This document shows, one piece after another, positions 1-6,979 of a stretch of DNA of 33,284 bases. The position numbers and the translations under genes were made by a program. Origin of the DNA: a virus; IMG/VR virus record IMGVR_UViG_3300028772_000051, positions 1-33,284 of that record; one strand, written 5' to 3'. Every line of letters starts with the position of its first letter. The stretch's first letter is position 1. The notes beneath the pieces are model-generated. The model searched no databases. It worked only from the letters and a program-made list of their open reading frames with translations, and had not been told where the DNA came from.

Positions 1-1
1 A

Positions 2-334
2 GGTTTTAAAGTTGTTCGCTCCAACCACCATTTCGATTGTTCTGTTTGTGATTCTTTGAAAGGCAATTATCCGAAGTGGTTCAAGTTTGTTGGTTGGCAC
101 CCACATTGCCGTTGTCATATCGAAGATATTCTTGCAAGCGAAGAAGAGTTCATCAATCACCAAAAACGAATACTTGCAGGTGAAGATGTAGAACTTAAAT
201 CAAAGAACGAAGTATCAACACTGCCGGAAGGGTTCACTGGGTGGGTTTCCGATAATGAAGAACGGATCACAAATGCAACGAAAAACGGAACACTCCCATA
301 CTTCTTGAAAGACAATGCAAAACACTTGAACTAG
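2..334 (+). CDS. Minor head protein, phage Mu gpF-like (3' end only)
   Basis: This is the C-terminal part of a reading frame that is open from the window edge (codons begin at base 2), so the start lies outside. The visible 110 residues contain a paired-cysteine motif (CSVCDSLKG) followed by GWHPHCRC. This arrangement is typical of the C-terminal part of Mu F-like minor head proteins in Bacteroidetes phages, where the Cys/His cluster probably binds metal. Proteins of this family sit at or near the portal and help head assembly or DNA packaging, and their genes normally follow terminase and portal. That order is consistent with a scaffold and capsid gene downstream, although a block of small genes intervenes here. 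A TTG or other internal codon at 56 is not a plausible start because the homologous region extends upstream of it. Confidence 0.8.
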   Translation, partial: GFKVVRSNHHFDCSVCDSLKGNYPKWFKFVGWHPHCRCHIEDILASEEEFINHQKRILAGEDVELKSKNEVSTLPEGFTGWVSDNEERITNATKNGTLPYFLKDNAKHLN

Positions 335-354
335 CTAGTAATCAACACAATAAT

Positions 355-390
355 GTAAAAGCAATCTGAAAATGGTTGCTTTTACTGTTT
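355..390 (+). terminator. Intrinsic terminator after the minor head gene
   Basis: A perfect 10-bp inverted repeat (GTAAAAGCAA at 355-364, TTGCTTTTAC at 376-385) with an 11-nt loop lies 20 bases after the stop of the minor head gene. The 3' arm carries TTTT and is followed by TGTTT. It probably ends the upstream packaging/portal transcript and separates it from the promoter near 456. Confidence 0.65.
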
Positions 391-455
391 ATATATGTTA
401 CGAACATGGCTATCAGTAAGTTATCACGTTAAACAACATTAATTCACTTCAATTT

Positions 456-500
456 ATGAGCGTATTGCACACACATTTCAATTATTATTGTTAGCTTTAC
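456..500 (+). promoter_or_regulatory. Phage-type promoter/operator, copy 1 (long spacing)
   Basis: ATGAGCGTATTGC (456-468) matches the GTGAGCGTATTAC box seen at four other operon starts in the window. The -7-like box TAGCTTTAC (492-500) and the bases after it closely match those of copies 4 and 5. The distance from the first base of the box to the TA of the -7 box is 36 bases, against 25 or 26 in the other copies, which is one extra helical turn. A poorer -7 candidate, TATTATTG, lies at 483-490, closer to the usual spacing. The right half of the dyad is not conserved in this copy, and a separate terminator lies upstream. Confidence 0.55.
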
Positions 501-534
501 ACATTCTTTTAAACAAACAAATAAACACAAGACA

Positions 535-786
535 ATGTCAGTAGCAACATTACCCCCAACAAAGACCGACAAGGCAGTTGAATTATTCAACCTTGGCAAC
601 ATAGTAGCAGCTTTCGGAATTTTCAAAACGTTCAGAATTGGTTTTTCAGCAGACGAACGTAGAACACTTCAAATAGCACATGAATCAATGACCGGGAAAG
701 AGTCGTTCTACAAGTCATTACAGATTGATACAGACGCTATCAAGACACAAGCCTTACAACTTATCAAATCAAAGTATAATCTTTAA
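535..786 (+). CDS. Small hypothetical phage protein (83 aa)
   Basis: First gene after promoter copy 1, with the ATG 35 bases beyond the -7 box and an A-rich leader (AACACAAGACAATG), as is usual in Bacteroidetes. The protein is soluble and mixed in composition, with a hydrophobic central helix around NIVAAFGIF and no signal peptide or membrane segment. I do not recognise the family. It opens a chain of closely spaced small genes that reaches the scaffold promoter. Codon use matches the neighbours and the coding frame is clean, so a real gene is likely. Function unknown. Confidence 0.65.
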   Translation: MSVATLPPTKTDKAVELFNLGNIVAAFGIFKTFRIGFSADERRTLQIAHESMTGKESFYKSLQIDTDAIKTQALQLIKSKYNL

Positions 787-799
787 ACAGTAGCAGAAA

Positions 800-1075
800 A
801 TGGAAACAATTAATTGGAATGCCCCAAAAAGTGAGCACGAACTTATTGGAAAAATCGTAAAACGTGCAGTAAAAGAATTAGATGAAATAGTAGTCATGGA
901 CTTGAACATGGATGTGACTGCAACTCATTGTAATGGAACTCCTTTGGATTTGGAAAAGCTATTAGCCTTTGATGAATTCAACTTTTCACATGATATTTAT
1001 GGTATCATGGATCATATCGACAGGACCAATGGAAAACTAACTCGTGGTTTTTTACCTCGTTGTTCAAAACACTGA
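800..1075 (+). CDS. Hypothetical phage protein, resembles DUF6874 family
   Basis: The 91-residue protein has a N-terminal half rich in charged helices and a conserved-looking block (MDVTATHCNGTPLDLEKL) followed by an acidic 'DEFNFSHDIYGI' stretch. It ends GKLTRGFLPRCSKH. This pattern resembles small proteins labelled DUF6874 in Bacteroides-group phages, and that assignment is from memory and tentative. The gene starts 14 bases after the preceding stop. The start codon is preceded by CAGTAGCAG, one of several copies of a TAGCAG element found just before start codons in this window. No catalytic motif is visible and the function is unknown. Confidence 0.65.
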   Translation: METINWNAPKSEHELIGKIVKRAVKELDEIVVMDLNMDVTATHCNGTPLDLEKLLAFDEFNFSHDIYGIMDHIDRTNGKLTRGFLPRCSKH

Positions 1076-1079
1076 TGCC

Positions 1080-1283
1080 ATGAAAGTAAATGAATTAGTT
1101 CAAATACTGCAAGAATTAAATCAGGAAGCTGAAATTGTTATTGAACACGATTTAAAATACAATAGAGTGAATAGTAAAATTGACACCAGTAAGCCAATAA
1201 AAGAGATAGAAATCAAGCATGTAAAGTCAAATGAGTTCTTTACTTCTGAATATGCACTTAGCACAACAACAAATTTTAAATAG
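1080..1283 (+). CDS. Small hypothetical protein (67 aa)
   Basis: I chose the ATG at 1080, four bases after the previous stop, rather than the in-frame ATG at 1044. The earlier start would overlap the previous gene by 32 bases, and MKVNELVQILQELNQEAEI looks like a natural N-terminus. The protein is small, lysine- and glutamate-rich, and has no membrane segment or recognisable catalytic motif. The arrangement 'L..L..EAEIVIEHD' resembles short helix-strand phage proteins of unknown role. It is part of the small-gene chain driven from promoter copy 1. Confidence 0.6.
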   Translation: MKVNELVQILQELNQEAEIVIEHDLKYNRVNSKIDTSKPIKEIEIKHVKSNEFFTSEYALSTTTNFK

Positions 1284-1290
1284 TAGCAGT

Positions 1291-1485
1291 ATGAAAAAGC
1301 AAAAATTAAATGCCTATCAAATGAACGGTTACAACAGCCGTGAAGATTATTTGAGGTCTATTTCGGAAGAGAATGGAATTGAATACTCTGTAGTTTTACA
1401 ACTGGCTCAAATGCTCGGAGCAGAAGAAGACTTCGATGGTCTTGTTGTAACGATTGAAGAAAATAGTTTAATCTTTTCAGAATAA
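1291..1485 (+). CDS. Small hypothetical protein (64 aa)
   Basis: The start at 1291 is favoured over an in-frame ATG at 1231 because it follows the previous stop directly and is preceded by TAGTAGCAGT, the same pre-start element found at 22229-22237 and 33104-33113. The product begins MKKQKLNAYQMNGYNSREDY and ends in an acidic, hydrophobic segment. The residues YNSREDYLRSISEENGIE suggest a short helical protein. I do not recognise the family, and no transmembrane segment is present. Its role is unknown, but it belongs to the non-structural block between the minor head gene and the scaffold. Confidence 0.6.
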   Translation: MKKQKLNAYQMNGYNSREDYLRSISEENGIEYSVVLQLAQMLGAEEDFDGLVVTIEENSLIFSE

Positions 1486-1491
1486 AGGAAT

Positions 1492-1782
1492 ATGGCACAC
1501 ACAAACGGAGATTGGCAACGAGTATGGAACACAAAGAATAGTCCTGAAACTTGCATTATCAAAGCAATAGCAAAAGATGGTTCAAAAAAATCTATTTGTA
1601 GAATCATAACAAATGAAAATGATTTTGAAAATGCAAAGTTAATAGTTGCAGCACCGGTAATGCTAGAAGCATTGAAAAGATTTCAAGAAGAATGGGTTGT
1701 AAATGGCAATCCTGCACAAAGAGCAAATAATTATTCAATTGAGAAACAGATAAACGCAGTAATCAAAAGAGCAACAGAATGA
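1492..1782 (+). CDS. Hypothetical phage protein with 'NAKLIVAAPVMLEAL' motif
   Basis: The 96-residue protein has the segment ENAKLIVAAPVMLEALKRF, a motif widely seen in small early proteins of phages and prophages (typically written NA.LIAAAPE.LEAL). The N-terminal part is a short beta-rich region beginning HTNGDWQRVW. These proteins have no assigned function, although they are usually in early or accessory regions. The gene begins 7 bases after the previous stop and overlaps the next gene by 4 bases (ATGA), so it is probably translated together with the RadC-like gene that follows. Confidence 0.7.
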   Translation: MAHTNGDWQRVWNTKNSPETCIIKAIAKDGSKKSICRIITNENDFENAKLIVAAPVMLEALKRFQEEWVVNGNPAQRANNYSIEKQINAVIKRATE

Positions 1783-2228
1783 AAACATACAAAGGCACTC
1801 TTCCAGAAATAGAGTTGAAGTACAAAAAAGGCGATACGCTGAGATGTAAGATTGCTTCATCCAAAGATGCAGCAGAGTTATTCATGAAATTCTATGACCA
1901 GGACGTTTTCGAATTGACAGAAAGTGTAATTGTCATTTACTTGAACTCAGCAAATAATACCATTGGTTGGATGAAGCATTCAACAGGAGCTACAAATCAA
2001 ACCGTTATTGATCCAAAACTTATAGTCGGTGCAGCATTAAAAATGGGAGCTTCCGGAATAATTATTTCGCACAATCACCCAAGCGGAAACGCATTCCCTA
2101 GCACTCATGATAAAGCTGTTACAAAACAGTTGAAAGACGGATGTAAGTTATTCAACATTACATTACTGGATCATATCATTGTTACCGAAGATAGTTATTA
2201 CAGTTTTGGAGATGAAGGAGAAATGTAA
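1779..2228 (+). CDS. RadC-like JAB/MPN-domain protein
   Basis: The 149-residue protein is about the size of the JAB domain alone and lacks the N-terminal helix-hairpin-helix part of full-length RadC. The JAMM metal motif is complete: H98-x-H100 (in SHNHPSG), then ten residues, then D111 (in STHDKA), with an upstream Glu in the FELTES strand. The fold is that of a zinc metallo-isopeptidase, and RadC-type members are common on mobile elements, where their role in repair or anti-restriction is not proven. The start overlaps the previous stop by 4 bases (ATGA). It is unusual to see this gene between the minor head and scaffold genes. Confidence 0.85.
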   Translation: MKTYKGTLPEIELKYKKGDTLRCKIASSKDAAELFMKFYDQDVFELTESVIVIYLNSANNTIGWMKHSTGATNQTVIDPKLIVGAALKMGASGIIISHNHPSGNAFPSTHDKAVTKQLKDGCKLFNITLLDHIIVTEDSYYSFGDEGEM

Positions 2229-2246
2229 ATTTAAAATAAGATAGTT

Positions 2247-2561
2247 ATGAAACGTATTGTAAAAAACAAAATCGAAAAGAAGCCTGTATCAAAAGACGAA
2301 TTGATGGATCAGATAGTTCCTAAGCGTGGAGTTGCCAGTGCAGCAGAAAAACTAAGAGAGTTCAAAGAAAGTAATCAAAAACCAACGGTTCCAGTTTCCT
2401 CACTAAAGTATGGTTTTAAAAAAGCTTTGACATTGTTTGTTTCTCCTGATTTGACAAGAGAACAGATTATCGAGAAGTTCGAAAAACGTTTCAATGCTTC
2501 CGACATAAACATGTACAATGTGAAACGAGAACTAAGAGTAAAAAGAACAGTTAGAACATGA
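2247..2561 (+). CDS. Basic hypothetical protein (104 aa)
   Basis: The protein is strongly basic (N-terminus MKRIVKNKIEKKPVSKDE, C-terminus RELRVKRTVRT). A central segment, DLTREQIIEKFEKRF, could form a helix-turn-helix-like pair, which suggests possible nucleic acid binding, but I recognise no family. It starts 18 bases after the RadC-like gene and overlaps the next gene by 4 bases (ATGA), so it belongs to the same operon. No membrane segment is seen. Confidence 0.6.
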   Translation: MKRIVKNKIEKKPVSKDELMDQIVPKRGVASAAEKLREFKESNQKPTVPVSSLKYGFKKALTLFVSPDLTREQIIEKFEKRFNASDINMYNVKRELRVKRTVRT

Positions 2562-3009
2562 CACATGAAGAATTAGAATTGCTTGAAATAGCAAAAGAAA
2601 TAATCAAAAGCAATAGTCACTTGAATGCTATGCTAAGTGGGAGTTTAATGTTAGCTTATCGTGGAATTGATAAGCGAAGAGAAGCTACTGATATTGATAT
2701 TTTAGTAAGTAGTGTTACTGGTGCATTAATTATTCCTAATGGATTTAAACAAAAGGAAATTGAAACAGAAGAAGAGTATGAAGAATCAGAGTATTGCAGA
2801 TTTATTCTAACAATGATGGTATAAAATTAGATTTCTTCCAAACTGCCGAAATTCCTACTATTGTCGATGGCATTTCATGCGGATCAGTAAGAACGATGCT
2901 TGATGCAAAGTATGAGTATTGGAAAGATAATGGTAACGAAAAACACCGTTTAGATTTGGAATTTTTGAATTATAAATTCCCTATTGAAACAGATGATTTA
3001 CCATGGTAA
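2558..3009 (+). pseudogene. Nucleotidyltransferase-fold protein broken by a -1 frameshift
   Basis: Two frames together encode one protein of about 150 residues. The first (2558-2824) carries the nucleotidyltransferase-like signature LSGSLMLAYRG followed by ATDIDILV. The second continues from about 2804 to 3009 with NNDGIKLDFFQ, and then the conserved-looking DAKYEYWKDNGNEKHRLDLEF. Re-reading the last T of the TTT codon at 2801-2803 joins them cleanly as ..EYCRF-YSNNDG.., so one T appears to be missing near 2803. There is no slippery heptamer here, so a mutation or a sequencing indel is more likely than programmed frameshifting. The family resembles AbiEii/MNT-type nucleotidyltransferases carried by many Bacteroidetes mobile elements. 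Function (toxin, tRNA or protein modification) is not determined. Confidence 0.7.
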
Positions 3010-3044
3010 TTGACCCAATGTAATTTTTTTTATATTTTTTCTTC

Positions 3045-3082
3045 AAAAAGTGAGCGTGTTACGCTCACTTTTTGTATTTTTG
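3045..3082 (+). promoter_or_regulatory. Phage-type promoter/operator, copy 2; perfect dyad, likely also a terminator
   Basis: A perfect 13-bp inverted repeat (AAAAAGTGAGCGT at 3045-3057, ACGCTCACTTTTT at 3061-3073) with a 3-base centre lies 35 bases after the nucleotidyltransferase stop. Its 3' arm ends in TTTTT, so the RNA could terminate the upstream transcript. The -7 box TATTTTTG (3075-3082) begins 25 bases after the first G of GTGAGCG, exactly as in copies 3 and 4. No TTG is seen at the -33 position. It would start the head/tail operon, with a leader of about 90 bases before the scaffold ATG. A further inverted repeat (GAGCTTG / CAAGCTC) lies in this leader. Confidence 0.65.
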
Positions 3083-3170
3083 TGGCCTAACGAGCTTGTA
3101 ACACAGGTCAAAAAAGTGATGTTTGTTGACATGGCAAGCTCATAAAACAAACCATTAATTCATTAATCAA

Positions 3171-3833
3171 ATGAAAACCAAAGTGTTACAACTCCTAAAA
3201 CCCAAAACTGTATCGTTGGGGTTTAGTAAAGAAGAGCTTGAAGGTGTCGCAGCAGACCTTGCTGGAAACTTACAAGAAGATGCAACAGATGAAGCGATTC
3301 AATCCGAAATCGACAAAGTCCTTCCCTATTTGAAAGTGTCTCAGTCAATGGCTAACCGAGTAATCAATGCCGAGAAAGAGAAACTTAACAAGAAACAAGA
3401 ACCCGCACCGGGGTCTGACAAAAAACCTGTTGAACAGAATGATGAAATGCCTGCTTGGTATAAGAAGGAAAAGGAAGAGCAAAAAGCTCTTATTGATTCT
3501 TTGATAAATGCCAATCAAAAGAAAGACCGCAGAGCATCATTTGAAGCAACACTTGAAGGACTTCTACCCCTACAAAAAGCAGCAAAATTGAAAGATTTTG
3601 ACCGTATCAATTTCAAAGATGATGAAGATTTCAATTCCTATGTTACCGAGCAAGAAGAAGTTATGAAAGGTATCAAACAGGAGTTAGCCGACAAAGGTCT
3701 TGAAATTATCGGTGCGCCAGGAGTAGGTGGAAAAGGCGATGTCCCTGATAAGCCATCTGCGGAAGTACTCGAACGTGTTGCTGAAAGAAATGCAGAGCAG
3801 GGAGCAACTGCAATTACCGGGCTCCCAAAATAA
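3171..3833 (+). CDS. Head scaffolding protein
   Basis: The 220-residue protein is highly charged and predicted to be largely helical, with long E/K/Q-rich coiled stretches around residues 60-130 and 150-180. It has no membrane segment or catalytic motif. Its position immediately before a head-fibre-like gene and the major capsid gene is typical for the scaffold that shapes the procapsid and is then removed or degraded. A Pro/Gly-rich linker (GAPGVGGKGDVPDKP) precedes a helical tail that could form the capsid-binding end. The start follows an A-rich leader (TTAATCAAATG) and is the first ATG after promoter copy 2. Assignment is by composition and synteny rather than a specific motif. Confidence 0.7.
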   Translation: MKTKVLQLLKPKTVSLGFSKEELEGVAADLAGNLQEDATDEAIQSEIDKVLPYLKVSQSMANRVINAEKEKLNKKQEPAPGSDKKPVEQNDEMPAWYKKEKEEQKALIDSLINANQKKDRRASFEATLEGLLPLQKAAKLKDFDRINFKDDEDFNSYVTEQEEVMKGIKQELADKGLEIIGAPGVGGKGDVPDKPSAEVLERVAERNAEQGATAITGLPK

Positions 3834-3844
3834 ATTAAATCATC

Positions 3845-4399
3845 ATGAATGTAAAATTTGGACATACCGATCCGGCTGCTGTCGAACAGGTAGTTTTCGA
3901 GCAAGTTCTTGGAGAAAAGCCTGGTGGTGCCTTAGTAGCTAACCCTACTTACGACATTAAGACCGGGACTGCTGTAGGTTTATCTGCAGGTATCCTAAAA
4001 CCAATTAAAGCACTGCGACTTGTAAAGGCTGTTGGTGTTTCTGACACTACCATTGAAGTAGAAAAAGGTAGTGGTGTTATTGTAGGCGAATTTATCGCTA
4101 ACGGTACAAAATCAGTTGCAGTTACTGAGGTTGACACAACTACCAGTACTGTAAAGGATATTGTTACTGCAACTCTTGGTTTGGTTATTCCAGTTGGAAC
4201 AGTACTGTATCAGGCAGCTTCGGCTTCTGCTTCGGCAGCTACTCCAATCTACACACCAAGTTTCCTAACAGGTGCACCGGTGTATGCAGGCGAAGGAGAT
4301 CAACTTGTAAGAGTTATCAACATTGCCAATGTGAGAAAAGAAACGGTTAATGCTTCTACAGAAGTTTTAGCTCTGTTACAAACCATTAAAGCTGTATAA
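3845..4399 (+). CDS. Head fibre / head decoration-like protein
   Basis: The 184-residue protein sits between scaffold and major capsid. The N-terminal segment VKFGHTDPAAVEQVVFEQVL is followed by a beta-rich middle with many Val, Thr and Ala residues, a low-complexity ASASASAA hinge near residue 137, and a C-terminal helix. This resembles proteins called head fibre proteins in Bacteroides phages (related to phi29 gp8.5-type proteins), which decorate the capsid surface. It starts 11 bases after the scaffold stop and ends 2 bases before the capsid start, so it is tightly coupled to capsid expression. The call rests on position and composition; a decoration protein of another family is possible. 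Confidence 0.6.
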   Translation: MNVKFGHTDPAAVEQVVFEQVLGEKPGGALVANPTYDIKTGTAVGLSAGILKPIKALRLVKAVGVSDTTIEVEKGSGVIVGEFIANGTKSVAVTEVDTTTSTVKDIVTATLGLVIPVGTVLYQAASASASAATPIYTPSFLTGAPVYAGEGDQLVRVINIANVRKETVNASTEVLALLQTIKAV

Positions 4400-4401
4400 T
4401 C

Positions 4402-5502
4402 ATGGAAAAACCATTATTTGAGCTAGATCAACCCGGCATGAATGCCGAGGTGAACTCGTATAAACCGGGTACTGGACTTGTTTGGTCCATCTTGTTCCCG
4501 TTGAAGTACACTCCTAAATTTGACCTGAAAGGAATTGAGGGCAATGAAGGAATTCCTATTTCTGCCGACCGTGTTGCATTCAATGTGAAAGCTCCTTTGA
4601 AAACACGAAAGACTGTTGGTTCTTGGAGCGGAAAGCTTGGTAAAATCTCTATGTCGAAAGAGAAAGACGAAGTTCAAATCAACGAATATCGCGACCTTAA
4701 AACAATCTCTGCTGCAAATACACAAGACAAAGCTACTGCAAGGTACTTGGTTGATATGGTGTATGATGACATCAAGGCTTGTTCTGACGGTATCGACTAC
4801 AAAGTTGAAATTGATGCTTTGCGTATCGGCTCAGCCGGAAAGCAAACTTTCCCTGCATCCATTGAGGGTGACATGGCAACTACCGATGAAATCAACTTCA
4901 ATATTGCTGCTGAAAACTTCGTAGGAGTTACAAAAGCTTGGAGTGATATTACTGCTGATGGAATTGGCGATGTTGTGAAAATGCAGAAAGAAATCACTAA
5001 AAAAGGTTTGAAAAAACCAATGTTTGCCATTTTGGAAACTTCCAAATTCGAGCAACTTTTGGCTCAAACTGCTACTGCTAAAAAAGTGGCTTCTATCTTG
5101 ATGAACGTAAGTGGTTTGACTTCAACAGAAGTTCTTTCTGTTGATAACGTAAATGCTTACATGCGCTCAAAAGGGTTTCCTCAGTTCCTTGTTTTGGATA
5201 GTTATGCAACTATCGAAGACAAAGCGGGAAAACAAACTACAATCAAACCTTGGAATGAAAATGTAGTTACTCTTTCGCCTGTTCCACAATTGGGTTGGAC
5301 TTATTACAAGCCTGTTCCAGTTATCGAAGAAACTGCTGCTTTGCAAGCTCAGGGAGCTTTTGCAAAAACAACTGTTTACTCGCAAGTTAACCCTATGTTG
5401 GAGGTTACAATGGCAGAAGCCTATGTACAACCTGCATTGATCAACCGTGCTTCGTTAGTGTTCATCAACACTACCAACGTAGCTTGGAACGGAGGATTAT
5501 AA
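4402..5502 (+). CDS. Major capsid protein (HK97-fold, gpE-like)
   Basis: The 366-residue protein directly follows the scaffold and head-fibre-like genes and has the usual size of an HK97-fold capsid protein. Visible features include an N-terminal arm, the segment VAFNVKAPLKTRKTVGSW near residue 57 that resembles the E-loop/'P-domain' entry of gpE-like capsids, an MVYDDIKACSDGIDYKVEID helix corresponding to the spine helix, and a C-terminal beta region ending INTTNVAWNGGL. No prohead protease is encoded nearby, so head maturation probably does not involve a separate protease. The gene has high G+C for this genome and strong codon bias (AAC, GCT, GGT), consistent with very high expression. Confidence 0.85.
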   Translation: MEKPLFELDQPGMNAEVNSYKPGTGLVWSILFPLKYTPKFDLKGIEGNEGIPISADRVAFNVKAPLKTRKTVGSWSGKLGKISMSKEKDEVQINEYRDLKTISAANTQDKATARYLVDMVYDDIKACSDGIDYKVEIDALRIGSAGKQTFPASIEGDMATTDEINFNIAAENFVGVTKAWSDITADGIGDVVKMQKEITKKGLKKPMFAILETSKFEQLLAQTATAKKVASILMNVSGLTSTEVLSVDNVNAYMRSKGFPQFLVLDSYATIEDKAGKQTTIKPWNENVVTLSPVPQLGWTYYKPVPVIEETAALQAQGAFAKTTVYSQVNPMLEVTMAEAYVQPALINRASLVFINTTNVAWNGGL

Positions 5503-5503
5503 G

Positions 5504-5809
5504 ATGACCAATCTTGCAGCTATAACAGAGGACTTGCAACCATATCCTGTTCGTCAATCATTAATCGTAAGGCAGTGTGAAAAGCACAGCCTTGCGGCTA
5601 CTGAGGCTGTAAGCGATGAAAAAAAGATAGCAATTATTGTTGTTGAAATTTTGTCGCAAATGGTGATGCTCAATAACGTTTCCGAGGGTGGTGTTTCTAT
5701 TTCTTTCAATAAGGAAGAAGTAAACACATTTATCAAACGGAAATGTGTTGAAGCCGGTATTGATTCAACGACTTACATTAAACAAGCAACTGTCGAAAGA
5801 TTAGAATAA
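5504..5809 (+). CDS. Head-tail connector / neck protein (DUF6706-like)
   Basis: The 101-residue helical protein follows the capsid gene by one base. It has the pattern SQMVMLNNVSEGGVSISFN, close to small proteins found right after capsid genes in Bacteroides phages (I recall the label DUF6706), which are thought to be connector components of the gp6/gp15 type. It lies before a second small neck gene and the HK97 gp10-like gene, which is the normal order adaptor, stopper, tail-joining protein. Its stop overlaps the next start (TAATG). The exact place in the neck is an inference from gene order. Confidence 0.6.
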   Translation: MTNLAAITEDLQPYPVRQSLIVRQCEKHSLAATEAVSDEKKIAIIVVEILSQMVMLNNVSEGGVSISFNKEEVNTFIKRKCVEAGIDSTTYIKQATVERLE

Positions 5810-6120
5810 TGAAAGGAACTATTCAGGCAAAAGTAAAAAAGTCAGGCGGTGGACAAACTCCGAAAGGTACTGCTATCCCTGATGTTTTCGATTGGGGCGA
5901 ACCTGTTGAATGTTTGTACAAAGCAAACACTCACAACAACAAAGGCAAGTATCAGGACGGAAATTTTACCCAGTCAGAATATGTCATTACCGTTCAAGAT
6001 CAAAATTTCAACGCTACGCAAGTACTCTTGAAAGACAGTCGTGGAAATGTAGTTTGCGAAAAGCAAGTTCAGTATTTGGAAGTGCTAGAAACAATACAAC
6101 GTGTAAAAATAACTATCTAA
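5809..6120 (+). CDS. Head closure/neck protein
   Basis: The 103-residue protein is beta-rich, beginning MKGTIQAKVKKSGGGQTPKG and containing PVECLYKANTHNNKGKY and ATQVLLKDSRGNVVCEKQ. Its size, fold-like pattern and place between the connector and HK97 gp10-like genes suggest a head-closure (stopper) protein, a small beta-barrel in known siphoviruses. Both ends overlap neighbours by one base (TAATG at each junction), showing translational coupling. No specific family is recognised. Confidence 0.55.
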   Translation: MKGTIQAKVKKSGGGQTPKGTAIPDVFDWGEPVECLYKANTHNNKGKYQDGNFTQSEYVITVQDQNFNATQVLLKDSRGNVVCEKQVQYLEVLETIQRVKITI

Positions 6121-6563
6121 TGCTATCAGACAATAGTTTCAGTATTCATGCCATTCAGGAACAACTCTACAAAGAGATTGAGACCCGAAAGAAAGCTGTT
6201 TTACGAACACTGATATACGTTGGAAAGGAAGCCGTAAACAAGGCTAGAAGTAGTCATAAATACATTGATCAAACAGGTAATCTTACATCGTCAATTGGCT
6301 TTGTCGTTTTGGATGATGGTGTGGTTGTAAGTAAGTCCTCATTCCCTACTGTAAAGAAAGGAAGCAAAGGCAAAAGAGATGGTACCAATTTTCTGAAAAG
6401 CTTAATTGCTGAGAATAAAAAAGGTATGGTTTTGATTGTTGTTGCCGGAATGAATTACGCTAGCTGTGTTGAAGCAATGGGATTGGATGTACTTATTTCT
6501 GCTGAATTATACGCTGAACAAAAGATACCTGAATTATTAAGACAACTAGGATTTGCAGCATGA
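6120..6563 (+). CDS. HK97 gp10-like head-tail joining protein
   Basis: The start at 6120 shares one base with the previous stop (TAATG), which fits the coupling seen in this operon; an upstream in-frame extension to 5910 would overlap almost all of the previous gene and is rejected. The 147-residue product has the helix 'KKAVLRTLIYVGKEAVNKAR' followed by TGNLTSSIGFVV, the classical gp10/gp17-like signature 'G...A...A......TGNLRSS'. Further on, GMVLIVVAGMNYASCVEAMG matches the 'g..Y...vE..g' block of the family. This protein joins heads to tails or aids tail completion. Confidence 0.8.
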   Translation: MLSDNSFSIHAIQEQLYKEIETRKKAVLRTLIYVGKEAVNKARSSHKYIDQTGNLTSSIGFVVLDDGVVVSKSSFPTVKKGSKGKRDGTNFLKSLIAENKKGMVLIVVAGMNYASCVEAMGLDVLISAELYAEQKIPELLRQLGFAA

Positions 6564-6958
6564 AAAAAACAAGTGGACAAATAGAGGAATATGTTTATGT
6601 ATTGATTAATGGTAGTTCGTTGAAAACGGATATCAGAGGTAATATTTATAGACCAGGACTTCGACCAGATAATGCAGATACAGAAGACTTAGTGATTCAA
6701 AGGCCAATTGGTACAGCTAATCAGGTTCAGATTGGAATAGTAAATATCAATGTTTACGTTCCGAATATCACTTCAAATGGGGCTAATGTAAAGGATGTTG
6801 ATAGGTGTGTAGAAATTGAAGTTCTAATGAATTCATTTTTTGAATCACTGTCAGATATCAACTACGACTTTAGTTTAGATGAAATGATTTCAACAGAAAA
6901 AGCAGAAGGGATTGATCAATACTTTGTAAATGCAAGATTAAAATTCAAAACAATTTAA
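6560..6958 (+). CDS. Tail completion / tail terminator-like protein
   Basis: The 132-residue protein lies between the gp10-like gene and the major tail protein, where the tail terminator (gpU/gp17-like, DUF3168-type) normally sits. It has a helix-beta pattern with a strand VQIGIVNINVYVPN and a C-terminal segment YFVNARLKFKTI, which is like the final beta hairpin of tail terminators. It overlaps the previous stop by 4 bases (ATGA). Assignment is from position and overall pattern, not from a unique motif. Confidence 0.6.
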   Translation: MKKTSGQIEEYVYVLINGSSLKTDIRGNIYRPGLRPDNADTEDLVIQRPIGTANQVQIGIVNINVYVPNITSNGANVKDVDRCVEIEVLMNSFFESLSDINYDFSLDEMISTEKAEGIDQYFVNARLKFKTI

Positions 6959-6979
6959 TTTAAAGAAAGGGAAAAATAT

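Noticed and set aside
2794-2824. Programmed frameshift in the nucleotidyltransferase gene
   Set aside because: No slippery heptamer in the right phase and no clear stimulatory stem; the frame change is better explained by a lost base.
3090-3140. GAGCTTG/CAAGCTC inverted repeat in the scaffold leader as a riboswitch
   Set aside because: Only a 7-bp stem with a long loop and no known riboswitch core; mentioned as a leader feature only.
5910-6119. Upstream extension of the HK97 gp10-like gene
   Set aside because: It would overlap the neck gene by more than 200 bases; the TAATG at 6120 is the coupled start used at neighbouring junctions.
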